Source: Ehretia macrophylla | Lineage: Eukaryota; Streptophyta; Magnoliopsida; Boraginales; Ehretiaceae | Direction of reading: 5' to 3' | Assembly (NCBI GenBank): GCA_037974665.1 | Contig: CM075782.1 | Coordinates: 47,167,351 to 47,231,350, forward strand | DNA: 64,000 nt | Shown here: piece after piece, positions 13,363-25,278 of the stretch | Layout of the letters: every line of letters begins with the position of its first letter | How positions within the stretch are numbered: the stretch's first letter is position 1 | Position numbers and translations under genes: made by a program | The notes under the pieces: generated by a model | Seen by the model: the letters and a program-made list of their open reading frames with translations, nothing else | Told to the model about the DNA's origin: nothing | Database searches by the model: none

Positions 13363-15356
13363 TGATAATGAAAGTGGAAATTTGATTTGTATAGGTAGTG
13401 GTATGCATGGGATCCTGATGCCTGGTTGCCCCGAGACATTCCAATCCTCTCAAGGATCTCAACAGTATGGAGAAGGCAGAGGCGAGAGAAGCCAGAGATT
13501 TCAAGACCGTCATCAGAAGATCGAGCAACTCAGGGAGGGCGACGTCCTTGCCATCCCGGCCGGGGCAGCTCACTGGACATACAACGATGGAGATAGCGAG
13601 CTAGTTCTAGTTGTTTTGTTCGACACTGGCAACAATGCTAATCAACTTGATCGGAACCAAAGGGTAAAAAACAACCCAACAACCCAAAACATATTTTGAC
13701 TAGTGTCAATTTCCACGTACTTTAGAACCAGCATTCTCAAGTTTTGCTTGCACGTAAAAATGTAGAGATTCTTCATTGCTGGAAACCCGCAAGGCGGCGA
13801 ACAGCAGCAACAATGGCGAGGACAAAGCGGCGAAAAGAGACGCGGGCAACCAGAAACGACGAGCTCTGGAAACGTTTTCAGAGGCTTTGATGTGCAGACA
13901 TTGGTTGAGGCATTTGGTATCGACGAAAGGACTGCAAGGAGGCTTCAAGGTGAAGATGATGAAAGAGGCCACATTGTTAGAGTTGAGCAAGGCCTCCAGG
14001 TGATCAGGCCACCATTTGGTGGTCACCAAGGACGAGAAGGTCGAGAGGAAGAAGAGCCTTACGGTCCTCGAAACGGCATCGAGGAGACGGTTTGCTCCGC
14101 CAGGTACAGGGAGAACATCGACAGACCGTCACGCGCCGATGTCTACAACCCCCGGGCAGGGCGGTTTAGCACCCTCAACAGCCTCACCCTTCCGGTTCTT
14201 AAATTCCTTCAACTGAGTGTTGAAAGGGGTGTTCTCTACAGGGTAAGATTTAAAGATTATTACCATTTTAATGCTCAATTTAGTCAGAATTAAAGCATTA
14301 TAATATTGGGTCAAAATTATGCTATTCCAGGGAAAAAGAAAATGAATAATTTTGTTGGATATATACTGCTTAAAAAATTGGTAATATTTATAGCTTTCTC
14401 GTTCTATCATAAAATTAATTAGTATTAAGAGAAGTAACCTAGAATCTTTTATGGTCTTATATAGTAGTTTAGATGGTCTTCTATAATAGTTTAGAGTTTA
14501 TGATTTTTTTAATTGAGACAAATGTATATTTTAACCCTTTTACCTTTGAAAAAGCAGACATGAATGGATCAAAGGCTCAGTCTTGATACTCCGTGAGATT
14601 CCATTTCAAAATTAACGAGGAAGAGTATTCAAAATTAACGAGGAAGAGTAGTCAAGGATTTTATATATCGATTTTGAATTTATGATTTTTCTATGTCATA
14701 CAAGTGCATAAACGAATCCAGTATTATTGTTCTATGCGGGTTGAAAATATATATTTTAGTATTTATTATAAATAATTTTTTTAATAGAAGTTAAATTGAT
14801 TATTTAATATAATTTTTTTTTAAAATATACATTTAAAAAAAAATACAATTTTAATAATTTCGTTCGTGGGGTTTAAAGGAAAGTACCATCCCCATGAATG
14901 GTTCTTCATTATACAAGTGTATATTCTGACGCTCGTAAACTCTATACAATGTTTTGGCAGAATGCACTCTTCGCACCACACTGGTACACGAACTGCCACA
15001 ATGTGATCTACGTTACAAGGGGTGAATCAAGAGTTCAAATAGTTGATCACAGAGGACAAGCTGTGTTTGATGGCCAGGTCCGTGAGGGACAAATCGTGGT
15101 GGTGCCACAAAACTATGCAGTAGTGAAACAAGCTTCAGGCCAAGGCTTTGAATGGGTTGGCTTCAACACCAACGACAACGCCATGATCAACACTTTGAGC
15201 GGACGCACTTCCGCCATCCGCGGCTTGCCGGTGGATGTCATCGCCAATTCTTACCAGATTTCACGAGAGGAGGCGAGGAGGATGAAGTTTAGCAGGGACC
15301 ACACCCTCATTTTCGAGTCGCGACGTTCTGGGTCCGAGAGGGTTGCTTCTGCTTAA
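12426..15356 (+). CDS. 11S globulin (legumin-type) seed storage protein precursor
   Basis: A seed storage protein made on the rough ER, trimerised, cleaved in protein storage vacuoles and stored as hexamers. Exons 12426-12717, 13395-13663, 13766-14242 and 14961-15356 encode 477 residues, the usual length and the typical four-exon legumin layout. A hydrophobic signal peptide covers about residues 1-23 ([20 protein letters not shown]). Two cupin domains follow, the first with [16 protein letters not shown], the second with [18 protein letters not shown]. The vacuolar processing site N-G in NGIEETVC is at residues 290/291, separating an acidic chain from a basic chain of about 187 residues. The disulfide cysteines are present: NECRI with FQCAG within the acidic chain, and PGCPET with ETVCSA between chains. 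The linker before the site is short and Gln/Glu/Arg-rich. AATAAA occurs at 15426-15431. Homologues are known seed allergens. No damage is seen. Confidence 0.96.
12837..13250. repeat. Short tandem and dispersed AT-rich repeats in 11S intron 1
   Basis: Three imperfect units of about 51 bp start near 12837, 12887 and 12939, each with TTTTAGTGG followed by a run like ATAAAATCA..TTTAATACT. A related CGGATTTAC..TTAGTGAGGG segment lies at 13130-13220. The motifs recur near 1-110 and 53870-53950, suggesting one AT-rich dispersed family. Confidence 0.45.
13335..13361. repeat. (AT)n microsatellite in 11S intron 1
   Basis: About 13 uninterrupted TA/AT units close to the acceptor of exon 2 at 13395. Confidence 0.9.
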
Positions 15357-16071
15357 AGAATGTAATTATGCATGTAAAAGAAAAGACTTAAAACTTTGTG
15401 TTTGTGGATGGAAAGTTTCTCCTCAAATAAATGACTACTCGAATCGGGTTAACTTCTTTTGCTTGTAGCCTAAGAATAAAAAAGCATTTTCTCGAGTTTA
15501 ATCTCTCACTACGTACTGTGTATGAAGAGTTGATTTCATGTTTGAATAAATAAAGATGCGAATGTTTCCCTTAGTATGAGTCTCGCATGCTAATTTTTAG
15601 CTTTTGTGTCTCTTAATTTTTTAGTTTTTGTGTGTGCACCTTGTTGAGTTTTTTTTTTTTTTAATACTAAAAATTTATTTTAAACAAGATCACATTAAAT
15701 TCACTCGTTATACATTTTGTAATGTATCTCTATACATAGTTTATGAAAAGATTAGATAATATTTGTGATTTTTGATAAGAAAAAGAATAATACATTAAAA
15801 TGTCCATTCTTGCCCTTCAAATGTGACGTGGATAAGCAATTTTTTTGTGTTTGTAAATATTTATTGCTTCATGCAACAACAAGGCGGGAAAGGAGTTTTG
15901 GCAATAGAAAAATTAGTATGACTGTTTTTTTTGTGGTTGAAAAAAAAAATTACATTGGTACAGTTATATTTAAACAAACTTACAATAATAATCTCTCGGA
16001 CTGATATAAGTCTGAAATGATAAAAGAATTTTTTAAGAATAACATAAGAAAATACTAAAAAACGATTGCTT
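15357..16071. other. Intergenic between 11S globulin and TIM44
   Basis: Holds the globulin 3' UTR with several AATAAA-like signals (15426, about 15475, 15545). The remainder is AT-rich and no gene was recognised. Confidence 0.6.
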
Positions 16072-16265
16072 TTTGGATGATGTGCAGAATTCAGTTGGCC
16101 AACTCTACCATCAGATTATCCTACAAAACTCTATCATCAATTGGTAAAATTTTAGGTGTAGCGATGCGTTTTCACACATGCACTAAGTCAGTTAATAACA
16201 AAATTTCAAAAAAATAAAAAATATCAAACTCGCAATTTCGCATGAACAATTTCACACTCACTACC
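16072..16265 (-). mobile_element. tRNA-type SINE copy 1, upstream of TIM44
   Basis: Read on the minus strand, this matches the SINE copies at 24323-24512, 40930-41125 and 45361-45561: GGTAGTGAGTGTGAAATT near the 5' end, CTGACTTAGTGCATGTGTG in the middle, and an ACATCATCCAAAAA-type 3' end (16069-16084 on the plus strand). The 5' head is partly missing. It ends about 210 bp before the TIM44 ATG. Confidence 0.6.
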
Positions 16266-16472
16266 AAAAAAAAAAGAAAGAGGGAGAAAATCCCTTCCCC
16301 ACGTTATAATTTTCCCCAAGCACACCACACGAACCCCACTTTTCTTCTTCTTCAAGAAACCAAACCCCAAAAAAAAAAAAAAACCCTCAAAACCCAACCA
16401 ACAATATTTTGCTTTTCTTTTTTCTTCTTCTGTAAAACAGGAAACAAAATCACACACACACACACCCCTACT

Positions 16473-19400
16473 ATGGCTAGCAGAAAACTAGTACGTGATT
16501 TATTCCTCTCCAAACACTCCCTTATTCCTCACCTTTTACTACCTCAACAGGTTTTGTTTTTGTTGCTTCCCTTCTTGTGTACAAACCACTATGCCTTGTT
16601 TGGTTACTACTCTTTTATGTTAATGCAATTTTTTTTTTTTGATTTTTGATTTATGTTTGCATAGGTGTCAAGTAGAACAGCAAGGTTGCAGTTGGTTCGG
16701 CCAAATGGGTATATATTGAGGCGTGAGTTTAGTGTATTTAATGTGTTTTTCAACAAAGTTAAAGGCGAAGATGAGAGGTATTTTTCCAGTGTTTTTCTTT
16801 ATTTTTTGTTGTTTTTAGTGGGTACGACCCTTTACTGAGCTTTGTGCACCCGTGCTTTTTTGTTTTTTTATTTGCATGATTACTATTCGTAAAGGTAGGA
16901 ACTTTTTTGGTTGTTAGATTACATACTAATACGTGTAATGTTATGTAGTTGTATTTTTAGAGCTTATGCTAATAAGGGTCTCGTATAAAATCAAGAAAGA
17001 TAAGATTAAGAATGAAGTGATACGAGGAAAAGTGGGAGTGTCTTAATTGAGTAAAAAAATGACGGGAAATCGTCTGATATGGTATGAAAATATTAGGAGA
17101 TGACTTATGGAGGTACTAGTTGGAAGATGCAAATGCATGGAGATAGTAGCTACGGGTAGAGAAAAATCTAAGATGAGTTGCAGGGAGACATTTAGGTGAG
17201 ACTTTGCTTGTATGGAGCTAATAGAAGAGCTTACTTCGAAGCTTGTACTGGGTCTATCATGTGGAGTTTGAAGCTTTTTCATATTCGCTGATGACTTGAG
17301 CAGTACCTTTTTTCCTGTGGGTTTAGTCACAATTAATGTGGGAATTTCTTGAATTGTTTTCTTTATTTTCGTGATTATAGAAATCAGGAACTTACACTGT
17401 CAGTCATGGAACTGAAGGAGAAAACAGAGGAGCTTAAAAGGCTGAAAGAAGATCTAGAGGCTAGTAGGTACTTTTATTAACTAGCATGATTTCCTGTTAA
17501 AGTTTGTGGTTTAATTGTTTAGAGGCTGAGACATACTTTTGTATGTCAAGGCTGGCAGACACTTCAATGGGGAACCTGAGATGGTGAACTGGCGAATGCA
17601 GAACGGAGCAGATAAGTGAGCAGCTAAACAAGCGTGTCGATGGTGTTTTGACAGACATTGGGGCTGCCGCGAAAAAGGTACGGGGCAATCTCTCTCTCTC
17701 TAGACCTTTATTTGCATACTAAACATCAATTGGTGAATAAGAATCACTTGTTGTGAATGTAAATGGGCAATTTGATCATCTATTGTCATTTGCGAAGAGA
17801 ATTACTTTAAGTTTGTCAATTTGATGGCAAATAGGCACCTATTGTACATATCCCACACTATTCCTTACATGTTTTTAAGTGACCATAAGTCTCCAGGTTG
17901 CAAAATTTCATCCGTGAAAGAGGATGTAATGTCCCACATTAATGGGAGTTATGATAAGTGAGTGATTTATAAGCGAGTATTGTGGGTTTAAGTAATAATT
18001 TAGGTTAATTATTTTGGCCTATGGATTTAAGGTCAAAAATAGTTATTTTTAAGCTTATGACTTTAGTCTTACTTGTGTGTTCCGAGCTTAAGGCGTGACA
18101 AAATGGTATTTAAGGTCTGGTTTGTTATTAAGTGATTGTTCTCTTGGTGAGGACATCACGTTCTCAGTGGGGGTGATTTAAATACCCCACATTGGTGGCA
18201 AACATGATAAGTGTGTGGTCCATAAGTGAGGGCTTTAGGTTTTGGTAATAAATTGGATTAATCATTTTCAGTCAATTGATTTGAAACCTAAAACAGTTAC
18301 TTTTAAGTCTACGACACTAGTCTAGCTTCTAGGTTCGGAGTTTTGGGGCTGGGGCTGATAGTGGAGGTGTGTGGAACTCTACATTTGCATAGCTTATGAT
18401 GTATGCACTGGCAGAAATGGTGAGTTTATGAAAAGTGCAATAACCATTCATGTCTAATCTTGTTATTTAGATCAAAGAAGCTTTGGAAAAAGGGAAGCAA
18501 GAGTCCCCGGTATCCACTGGTGCTTCAGGAAATCATGGTGCAAACAAGGAAAATGGAAGAAAATTTGCATATGGAGGAGAAAAGCAGCAGGAGCAACAAC
18601 AACAATCCGGATCCACCGATGCAGAATCTTTATTTAGCAGGATGAAATCTGGTGTTTCTTCTATTTCTCCGAAGGTTTCCATGGCCTTCCAGAAATTAAA
18701 GGAAGCAAAGCCCATTGACTTGGCAAAGAAGGGTATTGACATTTTAAAGGAGGAGCTGAAAGGCAACCCTGGTAAGAGAAAGCACATTGCATACGAAGCT
18801 TCCTCCGAAGCCTCTTCAGCAAAGGTCAAAAAGAGTACGAGGACCGATGTTGTCGTGTTACCCTCCAACCAATCCAAATTTAGTAAGAAATGGGAAGAAT
18901 TAAAGGAAAAGGTAACTTGTTAGTGATGACATTATTTTGTCTATGATGGATGAACTTTTTTCTTTTCCTTCCATAATCTTCCCTGTAATCAATCTCTTTC
19001 ACCTTTCAGATGCGAGGCCATCCTCTATTTAAGCGCGTCAGTGGGATAAGTGAACCTGTTGCGCAAAAAAGTCAGGAGGTATTCTGTTTTCCTGTGTTGC
19101 AATATTATTTTCTCTACTCGAGTCTTGTTTCATAATTATTTAATCAATTTTCATTATGTATAAGGCACTCCATGACACACACATTCTCATGGTCTTTTAT
19201 ACCATATGTCATTTCTATATGGTATTTACTTGGTGCATTGTCTTTCCAAAGCTAAAACATCTATCTAGTGTACATTGTTTCCGACACCACTATTTTTCAG
19301 ACATATCAATGGAAGACCTTGGCCATGGACTGTGTAGTAGTTGCTATGGATGGATAAAACTTGTAATAAATTTGATTATTGTGTTAGCTTGTAGAATGAT

Positions 19401-22014
19401 CTTGTTAGCTGTTCTTATTACTCTTTGTGACTCTTGATCTGTCATTTTTGGTTCATTGCTGGGCGTTCTGTATATTTTGTTTTGGTGATGTTTCCATACT
19501 GTTGCAAGATCTAACAAATTTAAGCTGTAAAGGAATGGAGCAATTTGGTTGCTACCGTGTTTCTTTTGACATTCCTGATTTATCTTTTTGTGCATTAAAC
19601 TCACAGATAGCAGAGGAGATGCGTGAGAGATGGGAGACTAGTGATCATCCTGTTGTTCACAAGATCCAGGAGTATGTGATTATTCCCCTCTTATACACCT
19701 GAATGAGTGGTAGTTATTCATATTATGTCGAGCCTAATTATTCTGCAACTTGATGTAGCAGCCTTAGTGAAACTGCTTTTGGAGAAACAGCTACTGCAAT
19801 GTCAGTTAAGGAAATACGTCGCAGAGATCCGTATGACAACAAATCTTGTTGTTGATGTTCTTAATTATTTTGCAATGATCATGTCATTAATCCAAGTGTC
19901 TTTTTCAGGTCATTCTCTATGCCAGAGTTTGTAGCCGAGGTTCAAGAGGCAACCAAACCAGTCCTTAATGCTTACTTCAAAGTAAGTTTCCCCTGATGCT
20001 AGAGATTTCTTGTATTCTTCCCCCTCTACCCACCCGGGAGAAAGGAAAAAAAGAGCCCCCATGAAACAGAAAAAGGAAGAAGGAGATCACGAGAAAAAAA
20101 AAAATAGAAATGAAAAGAAAACTTGCTCACCTCCCTTTTGCTTCTTTTGCTTTTCTGTATTTTATTCTCTCCTTTCAGCCAAAGACGAGGGTCTCGAATA
20201 TCTGTTATCCCTATATAATGTTGGGTGTTTAAATAGGCAGATGTTGAAGTTCTGAAGAAGTATTGTAGCTCCGATTTAATTGAACGTTGCAAGGCAGAAC
20301 ACAATGCATATGCAAGCCAGGGTATTTTCTTTGGTCACAAGGTGTGAATTCATGGTTTCAGAATTTAACTTCTTGCTGAAATTTTCTTGAGTTCGAAATT
20401 CTTACTCTTAAGTTGAGGTTTCGGCTATAGAGCGCATTACCATCTTTTGGCTCAGGTTTCTCGATTTAGACTATATATACCGACATATGCAGAAGAAAGA
20501 TAAAAAAGTAAGAAAAAGAAGAAAGGAAGTATCGTAAGTGAAATTAGAATCATAGTGGACCACAGTATCAGGCATGTTGATCATCTACAGTCCTTACTCG
20601 ATACTTAATGCTGAGGTTTAGCTCTACGGTATTTTTTGAAAATTTCTTTTTTTTTGTGAAATGTATGCAAATACAATAAGTTGTATCATAGTTGTTTCGT
20701 CTTGCACTTGTTTAGTATCGATTGAAGTTCTGTTAAAAATGTATTCTCATCAGCAAGAGTGTCAGGTCGAGAAATTATAGCATCATACTTATTTCTCCTG
20801 TGCAGATTCTACATATTTCTGAAGTTGAAGTTCGAGAGACCAAAATGATGGGAGACAGTCCTACAATTATATTGGCGGTATGCACTTTTCCAGCATTCAT
20901 TTTTGATCTCTTCTCCCTCTCTTGCTTCATCCCCGTGTATATTTGCACGTACGTGTATGCATATGTGCACGTTTTGATGGAACTTCTTCTGGGCTATCTG
21001 TGCAGTTCCAGACACAACAAGTCTATTGTGTACGAGATAGGCATGGTTCAATAACTGAAGGTGGAAAGGTAAGTTATACCTTTTTCAAAAGGGTGGCCTA
21101 AATTATTTTACATCGCTCAGGATGTTACACGAGAGAATTGATTTTGAGATTTCTTGCACCGAAAGCAAGAATCATACCACGAGACCAAATGGCCAGTGGC
21201 TAAGTGTGCTGTTTATAATACAGTTCTAAGCATATACTGTGGGTTGTAATTGGAGAAAATCAAGACGCTGACATTTTATAGATGAAACTAAGAAGACTCA
21301 ACTTTAGGTGCCTCAGCTAGGAATGATTAAACACCATTTTGTTCCAATACTTTAGCATATGAAACGGATGGGTATATCAATTTTGGGGTTGGCAATTTAG
21401 TACTCCCTTTACATGGGGTTGGTTATACAGATGATGACGCCACTCATTTTTGTCGAGAATCATATCCTCTATTAGATTCATGCAAGCAAGATTTCATTTA
21501 AGTGTTTCTATCCAACTCATCTTAAGTCTTTTTCTGCCCCTCTTATGTATTACCTTCATGCTTTCGTACCTTCTAATAGGTGTCTACACCCCTTCCTCTC
21601 TTAATATGACAAAATTATTTCAAACAGTTCTCCTTCATCTTATCCTCAGCATGGGGTACCATGATTGATATAAGATGAAAAAGAATCGTTTGAGATGGTT
21701 TAGTTCCGAGGAAAAATGGGTGGTTATGCATGGTAGAGTCGACATTTTGGTGCCAATACCCTAATCAGATATAAGATGAGGGAAAACCGTTACCGTTTGC
21801 AACGGTTTGGTTTGAGTCCTAAGGAAAATGGAATCCGTTCTTCAATTCTAACCTTGGCTTATTTCATTCGATGATGTACTAGGACACCATTCATACCATG
21901 TACTATGCTTGGGCTATGCAACAACTGGACCCTGAAGAACTCGGTGAAGGCGCGCTTTACCCAATCTGGAGGCTAAGAGAAATGCAACAATTTGGTGTCC
22001 AGGCCCTTATCTGA
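16473..22014 (+). CDS. TIM44: Mitochondrial import inner membrane translocase subunit TIM44
   Basis: TIM44 anchors the import motor: it binds the TIM23 channel on the matrix side and recruits mtHsp70 to pull presequence proteins in. Exons: 16473-16550, 16665-16777, 17381-17467, 17602-17677, 18471-18911, 19010-19078, 19607-19671, 19759-19830, 19909-19981, 20237-20341, 20806-20877, 21006-21068, 21883-22014 (TGA). Total 1,446 nt, 481 residues, the length expected for plant TIM44. The N-terminus is a mitochondrial presequence ([14 protein letters not shown], Arg/Ser/Leu-rich, few acids). A charged coiled coil follows ([17 protein letters not shown]), then a Gln-rich low-complexity stretch in exon 5. 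The Tim44 lipid-binding domain fills the C-terminal third: [20 protein letters not shown], then [32 protein letters not shown], and the ending [20 protein letters not shown]. Introns carry mobile fragments. Identity is secure; the small exon borders were set by eye. Confidence 0.94.
17004..17215 (+). pseudogene. LINE reverse-transcriptase C-terminal remnant in TIM44 intron 2
   Basis: Translation reads [16 protein letters not shown], a stop, then [16 protein letters not shown] and, after further stops, [14 protein letters not shown]. This follows the order seen near the end of many plant LINE polymerases (DKIRNE..R.KVGV..KM.ENRLRWFGHV..GRPK.TW). Several stops make it dead. It lies in sense orientation in the intron 16778-17380. 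Confidence 0.65.
17925..18360 (+). mobile_element. TRIM retrotransposon in TIM44 intron 4
   Basis: A tiny non-coding LTR element. LTR1 (17925-18100) starts TGTAATGTCCCACATT and ends TGACA. A primer-binding site like the 3' end of initiator tRNA-Met follows at 18104 (TGGTATTTAAGGTCTGG, diverged from TGGTATCAGAGC). After about 70 bp, a purine-rich tract (AGTGGGGGTGA) precedes LTR2 (about 18177-18360, starting with ACCCCACATTGGTGG). The LTRs are clearly related but diverged, so the insertion is old. The same LTR family occurs at 34758-35272. Confidence 0.7.
21450..21860 (+). pseudogene. Degraded LINE-like fragments in TIM44 intron 12
   Basis: Short translations [16 protein letters not shown] (about 21672) and [13 protein letters not shown] (about 21774) both resemble the KMRENRLRWFGHV motif near the C-terminus of plant LINE polymerases. 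No intact frame remains. Confidence 0.4.
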
Positions 22015-23621
22015 TTTTGTCTTCTTAGGCCAAGCTTCTCTCTTAATTGTATTTAGCTTAAGTGGCTTAACACTCCTTGTTTAGGCAAGAAGAATAGACG
22101 GATAGACTAATAACAGATAATGTAAGGCATTAGGCTATACTTTTGACCCCGGCCCAAATGGGGAGGGCATTGGAATAGAAAATAGAGAGTGGAGCCGCGG
22201 GTGAAAATTAACTATTAATCCTTATGCAGTGGTAGGATGAGGCAGGTACATAATAATTTTAGTCGAAATTTATTTTAAAACTTGAAATTCAGTTATTATA
22301 ATATTACTTTTACCATCTAATTGGAAGCACAAACTTAATATAGAGTTCATATTTGACATTTATTTAACACTTATATTTATATTCATCATTTATTATTCTT
22401 TTAATTTATATTTTGAAGTTATATAGTTTAAATTAAACTCAACATGAATAAATAAAAATCCTATGAATAATCTTCATTTTCAACTGGTATTTAAAAACTA
22501 GGCGGGAATAGAGAATTGAAGGACATAGCGGGTATTGAGGTGACTTTTTAAGTAAAAAAACAAAACGTGAGGATACACTCTCATTGAAAATCCGTCCGAA
22601 TAACCTTTAAGATGAAGAGACGGGGCGTGGGATACGTTCCCCACGCCGGAAATGTGCTATATCCGGAAACACATCGTGGGATGCAATGAGAAAGGAAACT
22701 TTATTTATTCTTTTCCCATTTGTTCTCTTTTACTTTCTTGCCAAATAATTAAATATTCATTTGTTTTAAGCAATGACATGGTGTGCTTGCGTGTAAGTAA
22801 GGTCATCTATGCGTGATATATATCTTCTCTTTTATTTGTAAAACAACCTAATTCTCATTGAATTGAAAAAGAAAAATCAATATTCATTTGTCCGAATTTC
22901 TAACTGGTCATTATGTTCCTTTCCCTCTCTTGTAAAAGATGATGCGTTATAAGAGGAATCAATGATGTTGATAGTGATAATGAAATGTTTTGGATCATTA
23001 ATTGTGAAAATCAATAAAATTATTTAAACTCCATCTTCAATCTATCATCGCCTCTAGAATTTAGATGCAAAATTTATTCGTCATTTTTATTTTTCCTATT
23101 ATTTGTAGAACAACTTTATCTTCGTTGGATTAGAAAAAAAAAGAAGAAGTTGATATTCATTTGCTGAAATATTTTATCAAACTTTTCTTTAATTTTCTTT
23201 CCACTCTCAAGAAAATAATAATAAAATAATCTAAACCATTCATTATACCGATTAAATAAACCACTTTAACTCCATCCAAATCTGTCACCATTCGTGAATC
23301 TAGATGCAAAGTTTAGTTTAAACACCCTGTAAAGGATAAAGGGAATCCCAAGTGGTTAAAAGTCACTTTCAGCGTTTGCAGAAAAAGAGACGCATCTTGC
23401 TTTTGCCTATACTATACCAATTGCTTCTTACAATCAAAGCAGGTTGAAACGTTAAAATTTAAAAAATTTTATTGTAATAAATCGTTATTCGATTATTTTA
23501 CCAATTCTTGTACTTTCTCGCATCAAGTAACTAGCGTAAGAATCAAGTCGACACGGTTTATATCATGCACAAAGGCTACAATCGAATGTGAAAAACTCTT
23601 ATTCTATTACCAAGCATTGCC
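22015..23621. other. Intergenic between TIM44 and the DUF761 gene
   Basis: Contains the TIM44 3' UTR, then AT-rich sequence. No open frame with family features, no RNA gene and no clear repeat was recognised. Confidence 0.55.
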
Positions 23622-23628
23622 TATAAAA
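23622..23628 (+). promoter_or_regulatory. TATA box of the DUF761 gene
   Basis: TATAAAA in GCCTATAAAAGAAAC, 99 bp upstream of the ATG at 23721, a normal distance for a plant core promoter with a short 5' UTR. Confidence 0.65.
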
Positions 23629-23720
23629 GAAACATATTATTATATGCTATCTCCATTAACCTACTAAGCCACCCTCACTATTTTTCTTCCTCTCTAGTGT
23701 CTTGCTTGCACTTGAGGACA

Positions 23721-24296
23721 ATGAGGAGACTCACATCAGCTAGAAAGGTGTGGAAAGTGTTCACCAACACACTACAAAGCAAACTTCACAAACTCAATAC
23801 ATCAAAGGCAATCAAGAAACCAACACCACCAAAGGGTCGATTGAGTAGAACTGGCAGGAGGGTTTCTTGGCCAGCCTTTTCTCTCCAATACAAACGAAGA
23901 AAACGAAAGTTTAACTTCAAGACAGCTGGATGCTGGAGACAGAAGTCTTGCTACTATCATCCCGTTCATCTCATGCAGAAGAAACCTTCGGCGGTATATA
24001 TTGATCAGTTGTTTGTAGAGCCAGTACATGAGATAGCAGCAAGGGAGGGGTGCAAGGAGCTGAGTTCGTCGTGTCGAAACGAAAGAGAGGTCGTTGGTGA
24101 TCATCAGCAAGATGGCATTTCTGGAACAAGCAAGCAAGATTGGGATGAAAACGAAACGATGCACTCAGCAGATGATATGTGGGAATCAATGGTGTTAGCA
24201 TCGCCACAAATGCATGGCATCAATGAAAGAGCTGAGGAGTTCATTGCAAGGTTTCGTGCAGAGATGCAGCAGCAGGAGATGTTGGCTCGTCAATAG
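23721..24296 (+). CDS. DUF761-domain protein (cotton-fibre-expressed-like), single exon
   Basis: A 191-residue intronless gene. The first in-frame ATG is used; the upstream GTG at 23697 is not a plausible plant start. The N-terminus (MRRLTSARKVWKVFTNTLQS) is basic and amphipathic as in this family. The C-terminus has the DUF761 motif, MWESMVLASPQMHGINERAE followed by EFIARFRAEM, at about residues 152-184. The middle is basic (KRRKRKF), then Ser/Asp/Glu-rich, without membrane segments. Members are plant-specific, small and of poorly known function; some respond to stress or are expressed in fibres and roots. The exact role here is unknown. A SINE lies 26 bp after the stop codon. Confidence 0.85.
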   Translation: MRRLTSARKVWKVFTNTLQSKLHKLNTSKAIKKPTPPKGRLSRTGRRVSWPAFSLQYKRRKRKFNFKTAGCWRQKSCYYHPVHLMQKKPSAVYIDQLFVEPVHEIAAREGCKELSSSCRNEREVVGDHQQDGISGTSKQDWDENETMHSADDMWESMVLASPQMHGINERAEEFIARFRAEMQQQEMLARQ

Positions 24297-24322
24297 CGAA
24301 TGTTTTCTTTAGATTAATCTTT

Positions 24323-24512
24323 TTGGATGATGTAGGAACCATCTCGACTATCGAATCATCTAACGGAACTCGACCACTAACTGTTAAACCTTAAGTGCAG
24401 TAATAAGTCAATCAAGGATGGAACTTTAAAGTAATGAAGAGTGTTAAACTCACAATCTCACAAAAATAATTTCACCTTCACTACCATTGACCATATCCTT
24501 GGGTGCTTATTC
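24323..24512 (-). mobile_element. tRNA-type SINE copy 2 with 12-bp target duplication
   Basis: The element is flanked by AGATTAATCTTT at 24311-24322 and again at 24513-24524, a perfect 12-bp target-site duplication. On the minus strand it starts GAATAAGCACCCAAGGATAT, has an A-box-like TGGTCAATGGTAG, and ends ACATCATCCAAAAA. It is the best-bounded copy of the family and lies in the likely 3' UTR of the DUF761 gene, so it may supply or alter 3' end signals. Confidence 0.8.
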
Positions 24513-24524
24513 AGATTAATCTTT

Positions 24525-25278
24525 GATGTCTTGTAAAGTTTCTTTCTTCATCATGTACTTACGTACCACTTTCAGATTGTATGATTTTGACAACATAGTA
24601 GACTGTATTTGTGATTTTGTAAGTATGGTAATAATTATATTTTGGATCAAAAGGAAATAGAAATAGAATTTGGAGGTGAAAACAAAAGCTTTCGAGGAAG
24701 TTTTGTGAATATCTCCTCTAACATAATAATGTTATAAGCGAAATTCAATTATAAATTATTCACACATCATTTCACCATAACTCCATCAACGATTATTGCA
24801 TCACCTTTTGTACAATTACAAAAGGTTATAAGTTCAAGTTGTCACCCATTTAAAAACATGTACAGGAAAATAACAAATAAATATAGACTTTAAGATGAGG
24901 TAGACAGGCGTTAGTTTCCAATTCTATTCCGAGTTGGGATAATGAAATACTTGTTTGCCTAGTAAAAAACAAAAGGTTTCGTGCACGTTTTCTCATTAAC
25001 TTAAACATTATGCATAAAACAGACGTACATATAATACGTATCTAAAATCATAACATCGAGGACAGGATTCATCATTTACAACTATCCTCGAACCCAACTT
25101 CAGTTGCATAAACAGAGATTTTGAACAATAACGACTAATACACAAACCATAGAGGCCGTCTCAACACGCGGCTGCTTCTCCAACTTCGCGACAAAGGAGA
25201 AAGACAGAGGTCAGCAACAGCCTAGATCTTTCTGAGGTGCAGAAGCAGATACGCGATAAAGTGCAGTCTTTCCGGAAT
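24525..25278. other. Convergent intergenic between DUF761 gene and SLU7
   Basis: Both flanking genes end here. No gene is seen. A possible second small retroposon lies near 24755-24850 (GGTTATAAGTTCAAGTTGTC resembles a B box), but its ends could not be set. Confidence 0.45.

Noticed and set aside
13706-14029. 107-aa minus frame and overlapping plus frames in the globulin
   Set aside because: Shadows of 11S exon 3 in other frames; the exon frame carries the conserved globulin sequence.
18533-18877. 114-aa minus-strand frame
   Set aside because: Antisense of TIM44 exon 5.
23697-23720. Earlier start for the DUF761 protein
   Set aside because: The codon is GTG, and the next in-frame ATG at 23721 begins the conserved N-terminus.
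24755-24850. tRNA gene
   Set aside because: GGTTATAAGTTCAAGTTGTC resembles a B box, but no acceptor stem or cloverleaf could be built.
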